Assembly (NCBI GenBank): GCA_016793585.1
Contig: JAEUJR010000394.1
Span: 1 to 7,659, forward strand
Source of the DNA: Archangium sp.
Lineage (GTDB): Bacteria; Myxococcota; Myxococcia; Myxococcales; Myxococcaceae
Direction of reading: 5' to 3'
Length of the DNA stretch: 7,659 bases
In this document: positions 1-7,600 of the stretch, in pieces
Position numbering within the stretch: position 1 is the first letter of the stretch
Layout: every line of letters starts with the position of its first letter
The notes under the pieces: model-generated
Seen by the model: the letters and a program-made list of their open reading frames with translations, nothing else
Told to the model about the DNA's origin: nothing
The model's database searches: none
Position numbers and translations under genes: made by a program

Positions 1-128
1 TTGAAGACCTCCCGCGGGAAGATGCCTGCGCGGTCCCACTCGAGGGCGTGAGGCGCGAGCTCCTTCTCGACCCACTGCTGAACGGACTTACGGAAGGCTT
101 CGTGCTCGGGAGTGAAGAAGTTCGGCAT
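1..128 (-). CDS. Acyl-CoA dehydrogenase, N-terminal fragment (3' end beyond left edge)
   Basis: The ATG at 128-126 opens a frame of 42 codons that runs to the left edge without a stop. The product begins MPNFFTPEHEAFRKSVQQWV and continues with EKELAPHALEWDRAGIFPRE. This is the classic first two helices of the acyl-CoA dehydrogenase N-terminal alpha domain (hydrophobic-Thr-x-Glu-H-x-x-F-R-x-x-V, then E-L-x-P-x-A-x-x-W-x-x-x-G-x-x-P-R-E). Family members are cytoplasmic FAD enzymes that desaturate acyl-CoA thioesters at the alpha-beta bond and pass electrons to electron-transfer flavoprotein, in fatty-acid or branched-chain amino-acid catabolism. The start is well supported: GGAG at 139-136 lies 7 nt upstream. 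The catalytic Glu and the FAD-binding parts lie outside the window, so the substrate class cannot be assigned. It follows a probable terminator and is functionally unrelated to the surface-protein genes upstream, so it is probably a separate transcription unit. Confidence 0.85.
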   Translation of the reverse strand, partial: MPNFFTPEHEAFRKSVQQWVEKELAPHALEWDRAGIFPREVF

Positions 129-135
129 GGAGTGT

Positions 136-139
136 CTCC
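136..139 (-). promoter_or_regulatory. Ribosome binding site of the acyl-CoA dehydrogenase gene
   Basis: GGAG on the minus strand, 7 nt before the ATG at 128-126. It fixes that ATG as the start. Just upstream, a GCCGGC pair (145-150 and 158-163, 7-nt loop) could form a hairpin next to the site. GCCGGC is itself self-complementary and common in GC-rich DNA, so this may mean nothing. Confidence 0.7.
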
Positions 140-170
140 GGGAAGCCGGCGCACACCGCCGGCGGTCGAT

Positions 171-211
171 GATTGACTCAAGAATCAATATCACGCCCGC
201 GCCGGTTGCAA
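171..211 (-). promoter_or_regulatory. AT-rich island with small palindromes, candidate promoter/operator region
   Basis: Within otherwise very GC-rich DNA, 171-192 is conspicuously AT-rich. It holds a 9-bp palindrome TTGACTCAA (173-181) and an overlapping inverted pair ATTGA (172-176) and TCAAT (185-189). On the minus strand, TTGCAA (211-206) and TATTGA (190-185) resemble -35 and -10 boxes, but the spacer is only 15 nt and both matches are weak. Its position, after the terminator of the upstream genes and about 45 nt before the acyl-CoA dehydrogenase start, suits a promoter with an operator. No known regulator consensus was recognised. The promoter reading is inference. Confidence 0.3.
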
Positions 212-228
212 TGGCCGCGGTGAACCCC

Positions 229-268
229 AAAACACCACGCGCCACCGTCGTGCAGACCGGTGGCGCGT
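229..268 (-). terminator. Probable intrinsic terminator after the lipoprotein gene
   Basis: ACGCGCCACCG (237-247) and its exact reverse complement CGGTGGCGCGT (258-268) form a perfect 11-bp stem around a 10-nt loop. On the minus strand the stem is followed by GGTG and then TTTT (232-229). The stem begins 25 nt after the TGA of the Cys-rich gene. Only the minus strand has a T run next to the stem, so it should act on the lipoprotein transcript. The T run is short and offset by 4 nt, which makes it a weak terminator by the usual model. Confidence 0.55.
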
Positions 269-293
269 CGGTGACCTGCGCTGGGTGGAACCG

Positions 294-1637
294 TCAGGGC
301 TGGCAGTACCCGTAGCCCACGGGAGCGCCCGTGATCTGCAGACAACGCTGGGCGACGGGCACCTGCAGACAGCCGGCGTTGCCAGCCATCACGTCGCAGT
401 ACGCCCGGCAGAGGCCGGTCGTGCCCAGGGCGAGGCCGTTGCAGTGCAACGACCGCGCGGCAGGAGACGTCGAGAAGCAGACCGTGGCCGAGTTGCAGGC
501 GTTGAGCTCGGTCTGGCTGCCCGTCGGAGCGGCGCAGTAGGCCACCGGCGTCGTCGCAGACGAGTCGAAGTAGCAGTACGTGCCCGCCGGGCAGTCGGGG
601 CTGCGAATGTCGCAGGGGCGGCGGCAGGACTGCTGGTTGGGGTTCTGCACGCATACCTCGGCCGGATCCATCGAGCCACCATCGGCGCCGCCCATGGGCG
701 CACAAACGACTCCGCCGCGGCCACCACACTTGCAAACGCCGTCTTCGGGGTCGCAGCTGGTGCCCGAGGGGCACGAACGGGGACCGCCGTCGGGCTGGGT
801 GCACTGCGCACCGCCCTGACACTTCGGCGGCGGGCCGAGCGAGCAGATCTGGTTGGCGGCGCAGACGGGGCCACCGGGGCCACCGCACTTGCAGACGCCA
901 TCGACAGGGTCACACGTCGTGCCGTTGCTGCATGTCACGCCAAGACACGCGGTGCCGGCGCGGCACGATCGAGCCGTCGCGGCACAGGTGCCGCCGTCGC
1001 TGCCGGCCGGGCAGGCGCAGGCCTCGCCGCTCTGGCAGACGACACCGTTGCACTTGCAGAAGCCGTCTGCGCTGTCGCACAGGTTCGCGCCGGTGCACGC
1101 GACGCCCTTGCAGACGTTGGCCACGCACATGCGTGAGCCGTCGGAGCTGGTGATCGAGCAGCTCTGAGTCGCGTCGCAGGTGCCCGTGCCGCAGAGGCAG
1201 CGGCCCGTGCTCTGATCGCAGCTCTCGTTGCGGTTGCACCCGCGAGCACGGCAGTCGATCGAGGGCGCGCAGGCCTTCGTGAGGGGGTTGCACTGCTCAT
1301 TGGCCCCGCAGACCAGACCGCCCGTGCCGCCACACTTGCACTGGCCATCGAGCACGTCACAGCTGGTGCCGAACTTGTCGGAGCAATCGACCCGGGCGCA
1401 CTTGGTCGACTGGCAGGTGTTCGCCACGGGGTCGCACACGAAGCCCTCGGGGCAGATGACGCCCCCGCGGCCGCCGCACTTGCACGCGCCGTCGCTGGGG
1501 TCGCACGCCAGGGGCGACTCGCACTGCACGTTGCGGTCGACGCACAGGTTCTTCGTTCCGCCGCCGCACGAGGCAGTCACCGTGCCCGTCGCCAGCGCCG
1601 CGAGAGCCGCCCACACCACGTTCTTCCAGATCCTCAC
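294..1637 (-). CDS. Cys-rich repeat protein, probable lipoprotein (447 aa)
   Basis: The start is GTG at 1637-1635, supported by GAGG 5 nt upstream; TGA is at 296-294. The N-terminus MRIWKNVVWAALAALATGT followed by VTASC-GGG is an export signal, probably type II with Cys24 acylated. The lipobox Thr-Ala-Ser-Cys lacks the usual Leu at -3, so this is likely rather than certain. The mature protein is dominated by cysteine: 63 Cys in 447 residues. Six repeats of the form C-D-x-x-D-G-x-C-K-C begin at residues 45, 93, 140, 187, 242 and 295; four are followed by GG-x-GG-x-[VI]-C. The C-terminal third (about 320-447) differs and holds two five-Cys modules starting CRxxCD. No enzymatic motif is visible. 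The pattern resembles small disulfide-knotted EGF/Dickkopf-like modules found in many myxobacterial surface proteins. It probably acts outside the cytoplasm, perhaps in adhesion or as a partner of the upstream MYXO-CTERM protein, whose stop lies 51 nt away. Specific function unknown. Confidence 0.88.
   Translation of the reverse strand: MRIWKNVVWAALAALATGTVTASCGGGTKNLCVDRNVQCESPLACDPSDGACKCGGRGGVICPEGFVCDPVANTCQSTKCARVDCSDKFGTSCDVLDGQCKCGGTGGLVCGANEQCNPLTKACAPSIDCRARGCNRNESCDQSTGRCLCGTGTCDATQSCSITSSDGSRMCVANVCKGVACTGANLCDSADGFCKCNGVVCQSGEACACPAGSDGGTCAATARSCRAGTACLGVTCSNGTTCDPVDGVCKCGGPGGPVCAANQICSLGPPPKCQGGAQCTQPDGGPRSCPSGTSCDPEDGVCKCGGRGGVVCAPMGGADGGSMDPAEVCVQNPNQQSCRRPCDIRSPDCPAGTYCYFDSSATTPVAYCAAPTGSQTELNACNSATVCFSTSPAARSLHCNGLALGTTGLCRAYCDVMAGNAGCLQVPVAQRCLQITGAPVGYGYCQP
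303..626 (-). repeat. Two C-terminal five-cysteine 'CRxxCD' modules in the lipoprotein
   Basis: Residues 338-368 (CRRPCD, then Cys349, 355 and 368) and 410-445 (CRAYCD, then Cys423, 432 and 445) share the order C-R-x-x-C-D, C, C, x12, C. The last Cys-Cys spacing, 12 residues, is identical. The linker between them carries Cys381, 387 and 399. This looks like a duplicated module distinct from the CKCGG repeats; no named family was recognised. Confidence 0.6.
702..1505 (-). repeat. Six degenerate CDxxDGxCKC protein repeats (DNA-level CACTTGCA echo)
   Basis: Repeat units start at residues 45, 93, 140, 187, 242 and 295 of the lipoprotein, giving periods of 48, 47, 47, 55 and 53 residues. At DNA level the plus-strand octamer CACTTGCA recurs at 727, 886, 1051, 1333 and 1477; all spacings (159, 165, 282, 144) are multiples of three, so it is codon-phased. 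Unit 3 (CDQSTGRCLC) has lost the DG-x-CKC consensus and the octamer. Units 3 and 4 have shortened tails without the GG-x-GG segment. Confidence 0.8.
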
Positions 1638-1642
1638 AATGA

Positions 1643-1646
1643 CCTC
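1643..1646 (-). promoter_or_regulatory. Ribosome binding site of the Cys-rich lipoprotein gene
   Basis: GAGG on the minus strand, 5 nt before the GTG at 1637-1635. It decides in favour of this GTG; no ATG lies in a suitable place nearby. The 51-nt gap (1688-1638) between the upstream stop and this start holds no recognisable promoter or terminator, consistent with co-transcription. Confidence 0.65.
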
Positions 1647-1688
1647 GTCAGCAGAAAACGGTTACCAGGTTCAGCCGGCGACACGCGC

Positions 1689-4600
1689 TCAGGCGCGGCG
1701 GCGACGCATCAGGAACAGACCAGCCAGAACTCCAACCGCAACCGAGCTCAGGCCCGTGCCGGTGGAGCAACCACCGCTGCTCTGGCTGGCGGCGAAGTCG
1801 GGCTGCAGGCGAATCGACAGGCCGCGAACGTCCTGCCGGCCACCCTCGTCGGCCACCTTCACGAGGAAGGTGTAGGTGCCAGGCTCGGCGTTCGGAATGC
1901 CGAGAATGGAGCCGTCGGAGCCCATGCTGAGGCCGGTGGGCAGTGTCTGCGTCGCATCGGTGGCGACGCAGTCGAACTGATCGGCGCGGGTCGCCTGGCG
2001 AACGCAGGGCAACGTGTACGTCACCACGGCGTCGCGCCCACCGTTGTGCGACAGCTTCACCGCGTAGCTCTGGTTCACGAAGGCGTCGGGCAGAATGGTG
2101 GTGGTGATGGCGAGCGCCTCGACATAGCCCACGAGCAGCGTCACCGAGACCGAGTCCTCCGTGCCTGCACCGTCGACCACCTTCAGCGTCAGCGAGAACA
2201 GGCCTGCCTGCTTCGGCGTACCCGAGAGGAAGTCTTCGTTGACGCCGTCTTGAATGGTGAGCCCGAAGTTCTCGGGCAGGCCCATCTGCACCGCACCGGG
2301 CGACTCGGTCGGGTTCTGGGGCAGCTGCTGGAAGCGCGTCACCGACCACTGGTACGGCGCGCGGCCACCCACGACGACGAGGCGCTGCAGGTAGCTCTGG
2401 CGAAGCACGCCACGCACGAGGGCAGTGGTGCCGATGCTCAGCGTCGTCGGGTTGACGACTCGAACCTTGAGTTCGCGGGCCACCTTCGCGCTCGCCGAGT
2501 CGGTCACCTCGACTTCGAAGACCTTCTCTCCCGACTCCGTGGCGCGCCCTTCGAGGAAGCCATCACCCGAGAGGGCGAGGCCGTCGGGGAGCACCGCGTT
2601 CGGGCGGAGCGCCCACTGGTACGGCGGCTTGCCACCCACCGCGATCAGCGAGGCGCTGTAGGCGCGGCCGAACTCGGCTCCGGGAAGATCCTGATCGACG
2701 ATCACCAGCGGCAGCGAGCCTGCGCCCACCATCATGCTCAGCATCTGGGTGGCGGTCGCAGCGCCCGACGAGGCAGTCACTTCGAACGCGAAGGCGCCAG
2801 TGCGGGCCGGCGCTCCCGACAGCGTTCCGTCGGCCGACAGCGACATGCCTGCAGGCAAGGCGCCCGCGCTGACGGTCCACGTCACTGCGCCTGAGCCCCC
2901 CGTCGCCCGCAGACGCAAGCCGTACGGCGCGTACTGGGTGGCAGCTGGCAGGCTGTTGGTGAGCACCGAGAGCGCGCCAGTCGAGACGACGGTTCCCGCT
3001 GCGGCAACCGCGCAGTTGTTGACCACCGAGATCTCGTCGATGGCGAACGCGGCCGTGGCGTTGGCCCCGTCGAAGTTCGCGCAGACGCCGATCCAGTAGG
3101 TGCCCGCGGTGAGGTTGGCAGGCAGCGCCACCATCTCGTTCGCGGTGTCGACCTGACCGGGCGTGAGGCCGGTGGAGTTGCCGACCGGGGTGAGCGCGCG
3201 ATCGGAGATGCTGATGACGTTGTTGTCCGAGAGGAGCACCGTGTACTTGAAGGCGCCGACGGCCGCGTTGCCGAGGTTCGAGAGGGTGCGGCCGACAGAG
3301 ACCATCGCGCCGGGGGTCGCCGTCGCCGGAGCCGTCACGCCCGTCGCCGTCACGTCGCCGCGCGGCGCGCCGACCACCATGGTGGCGGGCGGGCTGAGGT
3401 TGTTGTTCTCGTCGATCTCGGGAACGGAGTTCGACGGGTCGACCACCGCCAACACGAAGAAGTTGCCTGCCGTCACCGTCGACGGGAGATTGCCGGGGAA
3501 GGTCACCGCGAACTCGTCGCCGACCGGAATCATCGCCGACATCGCATCGCCGATGAGCGTGTCGGTGGCCGTCTGCAGAATCGCATCGGTCGAGAGGTAG
3601 AAGCGCACCGTCACGTTGTTCGCCACCCGACCGCCCTCGTTGCGCACGAAGGCCGTCGCGCCGTAGCGCACGCCCGAGTACCCCGTCTGATCGACCGCGA
3701 GCCGCGTGATGCGCAGATCGGCTGGCAGGAAGAAGTCGACGGCCTGGCTCGTGGGCCAGTCGGTGCTCGAGCAGTTCGAGGTCGCCGTGCAGGGCAGCCC
3801 GGCAATGCCGCTCCCCACCGTGCCCATGATGCCCACCGACGCAGAGGTGCTGGGCGGCGTGGTGGCGCCGTAGCTGAAGCGAACCTGGTTGGTGGTCTCG
3901 AAGAGCTGCGCCTGGAAGGAGAAGCGCTGGGCGGCGGGCGTGGTGGTTGCGGTGCCCATGTCACGCCACTCGAAGATGACGACACGGTTCGGCGCGCTCC
4001 CCGTCACCTGCCAGGCGAAGTTGGCCGACGTGCCGGTGGGAACCGCGAGGCTCTCCCACCACGGCGCGATGATGGTCGACGGAGAAAACGACGAGTTGTG
4101 CGGAATGGTCGTGTTGAACGAGTCGGCGTCGTCGGAGCCGGCCAACGCGAGGTACCCGTACCGCGACATCGACACTTCCGTGTACATCTGGTTGTAGAAC
4201 TTGAACGCAAACGGCAGCGCCACGCGCGCACCTGCGAGCGTGCTCGGCGCAACCACCGTACGGGCCGCGGGCAGCGACTGGTACGGGAGGGGGGCCGGCG
4301 GCGACGCCTGGTACGACTGGGCGAGGCCGACCACCGGTACGGCGACGGCGGCCGCGGCGAGCAGTGGCGCTGCGCGCCGACGCGAACGACGGAGCAACCC
4401 GAGGAGCGCGAGCGCGAGCAGGCCGATCGGGCCGGCGTCGGTGGTGCTGCAGCCCATGCGGGCCGGAACGCGCTCGACGACGAGGGCGTACGGCGCCAGG
4501 CCGTTGGCGCCCGCGTTGTCCTTCGCTTCGACGACGAAGGTGAAGGTGCCGATGGCCGCGTCGAGGTTCTCGACCGTGCCCGTCAGCGTGCCGTCAGCGC

Positions 4601-7600
4601 CCAGCGTGATGCCCGGCGGCAGCCGGCCCGAGGCGATCGACCAGGTGACGGTTCCCGAGGGCTGGGTAGCGAAGGAGGCGTTCACCGCCTCGTTGGGACG
4701 AAGAAGCTGCGGAAGGTTGGAGGCAACGATGCGGAAGCGGTTCGTGTACACGGTCACGGTGTAGTCGAGGGTGTCGCTCCGGCCACGGGCGTCCTCGACC
4801 GAGATGGTGAAGGTGAAGGTGCCCGCGCGGGTCGGGCGGCCAGAAATCGTGAAGACGCCGAACTCTTCTTGCGAGACGAGGCCGGGCGGCAGGTTTCCGC
4901 TGACTGAGAAGACGATCGGCCGCGCCAGCGCGCTCCCGTCGGCGTTCTGAACGGCGATCTCGGTCGGCATGTAGTCCTGACCGGTGATGGCGTCGGGGAG
5001 ACGGGCCGTCTTGATGACGATGGAGCCGGCTGCGACGAGGCGCAGCTGCAGCTCTCTTCGGTTGAAGCCGCCCGTCGCGTCGCGCACCTCGAACGTCACG
5101 CGGGTGACGCCGTCGGGCGTGCCTGCGCGCGGCGCTCCGCCGAGAACACCGTCGACGCTGAAGGTGAGGCCGGCAGGCAGCGAGCCCGAAGCGACGCGCC
5201 ACGAATACGGCCTCGAGCCACCGGCCGCGCCCAGCGGGAAGTTGAGGGTCGCCGAGGGGCTGTTGACGATCGCGGGAATCGAAGCGGTGGTGATCTCGAC
5301 CTGCGAGGTCGCGGGCAGCACCCGCATCACCAGCCGGCCCGTCGCCACCCGGCCGTTGTTCGACACGTTCACGGTGAAGGCGCGCACGCCAGTGCCGCCG
5401 ACGCCAGAAGGAGTGCCCTGCAGCTCGCCATCGGCGCTGAGCGTGACGCCTGGAGGCAGCGCGCCCTGCGCGGTGTCGACGCTCCACATCGAGGTGCCGT
5501 TCTCGCCGGTCGCGCTCAGCCGATAGAAGTACGAGCGGCCGACCGTGGCGTCAGGCAGCTGCACGTCGACGATGCGCAGTGACGACTGCACCACCTGCAC
5601 GACGTTCGACGAGAACGCGTTGTTCGTCTTGCTGAGCTCGGTGATCGTGTTGGCCGGGTCGACGAGGCAGCCCACGTAGTAGCTGCCAGGCGGCATGGTG
5701 GTGGGCAGCTTGACGAGCTCGGTGCGCGAATCGGCCGACCCGCTCGCCAGCTGCAGCTGGCCTTCGACGGCGACGCCACCGTCGGAGAGCTGAATCTCGA
5801 GGGGCACGTCGTTGGGGGTGACGATGGTGTTGGCCGACGCGAAGTAACGGTACGGCACGCTGGCCGCCGCGCGGTTGCCGATGTTGCGCACCGTGCGGAA
5901 CACGGGAATCACCTCGCCGATGCCTGCGCTCGCGGGAGCCTGCAGCGCCGAGATCGCATAGTCGGCGGCCGGCGACTGCCCACGAACGGGCCCGATGTTG
6001 CCCGAGTTGTTGCCCTTGTTCGACTCGATGACGGCGCCGAGCATGTCGAGCGAGACGAAGACGAAGTAGTTGCCCGTCGGCAGGCCAGCGTCGGCCCGGT
6101 CGGTGACCGGCAGAGTGAAGGGGATCTCGAGCGTGGTCGAGCCGTCAGAGGCGAGCGTCTGGGCGACGACCTGCTCCGCGAGGATCTGGTCGGACAGCAG
6201 AGAGAGCGTGCTGTCGGTCGAGAGCACGATGCCGATGCGGTAGTTCCGAGCCGCGCCGCCCCCCTGGTTGCGGAAGCGCACGACCGCCTTGTACTGCTCG
6301 CCGAAGAGCACGTTGCGCACGGGCACACGCGTCGTCTGATCGATGATGTCGATGGCCTCGAGGATCAAGTCGGCGCGCTTGATGGTGACCTTGCCGGTCG
6401 AGAACACGAGGTTGTTGCGCTCAGACGCCTCGGTGATCTGGCCAGCGGGGTCGAGCTGCAACACGTAGAAGAAGTCACCCTGCGGAGCATCGAAGGGCAT
6501 CGTGACGTTGATGGTCTCGTCGACGGTCTCACCGCCCGACACCGCGCGGGTGCCGCGATGAATGACGGGCAGGCCGACGGGGCCGGGGCCCTCGCCGCCA
6601 TCGGGCAGCAGATCGATCGAGCCGCCGTCGGCGAAGGTGACGAGGCCCGCGTCGCGCGACGCCGCCAACATCACGCGGTAGTTGATGGTGCCTGCCGACG
6701 AACCGCCGCGGTTGAAGTACTGCAGCCGAACGGGGTCGACCGAGTCAGGGCCGCTGGTGGCCACGCCCGTGACGTTGGTCGACACCAGGTCGACGCCGCC
6801 GGTGATCGCGTAGGGCAGCACGGCGATGTTGTTCACCTCGGAGACCTCGGCGACCGCGTTCTGGGTGTCGAGCTCGACGATCACGTAATAGTCGCCCGGA
6901 GGCGGAGGGCTGGACGTGGTCACGACGGCGCTGAAGTCCTGGGTTCCCTGGGGTGAGAGCGAGTTGCCACCAGTCTCAGGGTCGAGCGGAATGTCGTTCG
7001 CGCCGGTGCCGCCGTCGGCCAGGCCCGGGCCACCGTCAGAGGGATCACGCAGCGGGTCAGGCGAGAGGAAGGCGCGCCAGGCCCAGTTGTTCGCCGCCGA
7101 CCGGCTGTAGTTGGCCGCACGAACCGTGACCGTCATCGAGAGGTCGTTCGAAGGCTGAATCGTCTGGAAGTTCGAGACGCGAACCGACGAGGCGATCAGA
7201 TCGGGGCTCAGGGGAGGCTCGGTCGAGATGAGCACGTCGGCTGCGTACTGGCTGCCGCAACGCGCCGTGTTCGACGCCGAGCCACAGCAGCTGGCCTGCG
7301 CCGTCGGAAGACACCCCGTGCCCAGCACTGCGTAGCCCAGGGTGCCGGCCTGGTAGCCCGCCATGAACGAGGCGGTGCCGGTGATCGGCCCATAGTGAAT
7401 CGAGAAGTTGCCGCTCGGCTCGAGGGCGATCTGGAACGTGGCCGTCCACGCCGGGCTGCTGATGCTGAAGTCCTCGAGGCTCACCCACTCCACCGTCACC
7501 TTCGCCGGCGTGCTGAGCACGCGGATCTGGGTGTTCGCGCCGATCTGGGCGTCGTCCCACAGGGCGGCGATGTGGTTCTGCACGGGGCTCGAGGCCGTTG

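Noticed and set aside
178..888. Minus-strand open frame overlapping the 3' half of the lipoprotein gene (236 codons)
   Set aside because: It is the out-of-frame reading of the same strand, extremely Arg/Pro-rich, and it runs through the probable terminator. The Cys-repeat frame explains the region better.
285..1136. Long open frame on the plus strand opposite the Cys-rich gene (283 codons)
   Set aside because: It is Ala/Arg/Gly-rich with no recognisable domain or RBS and lies wholly antisense to a gene with clear repeats and signal peptide. Such shadows are expected in GC-rich DNA.
727..1484. Recurring octamer CACTTGCA, considered as a CRISPR-like or iteron array
   Set aside because: Spacings are irregular (159, 165, 282, 144) but all multiples of three, and each copy encodes the CKC core of a protein repeat. 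It is a coding repeat.
1228..1875. Plus-strand open frame spanning the gap between the two surface genes (215 codons)
   Set aside because: Low-complexity His/Pro/Arg composition from antisense of Cys/Gly codons; no RBS or domain, and it crosses two real genes.
2046..2894. Plus-strand open frame antisense to half B (282 codons)
   Set aside because: Its Arg/His/Gly-rich composition is typical of a reverse-complement shadow; no homology motif is visible, while the minus strand encodes clear Ig-like repeats.
4395..4457. Separate start of gene B at TTG 4397 or ATG 4457
   Set aside because: Neither has a Shine-Dalgarno-like sequence, and the upstream frame has no stop to end gene A. Internal initiation cannot be excluded but is not supported by the sequence, so one CDS is annotated.
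4098..4907. Plus-strand open frame antisense to the A/B junction (269 codons)
   Set aside because: It was considered as a reason for the missing stop codons at the junction, but its product is Arg/Gly/Glu-rich shadow sequence without any domain or start signal.
4594..5487. Minus-strand alternative frame over the Ig-like array of half A (297 codons)
   Set aside because: An out-of-frame Arg/His-rich reading of the same strand; the Ig-like motifs are in the long frame.
7581..7583. GTG at 7583 as the true start of the long gene
   Set aside because: The frame stays open for 25 more codons to the window edge, and the N-terminal domain aligns with half B across this point, so the start lies beyond the window.
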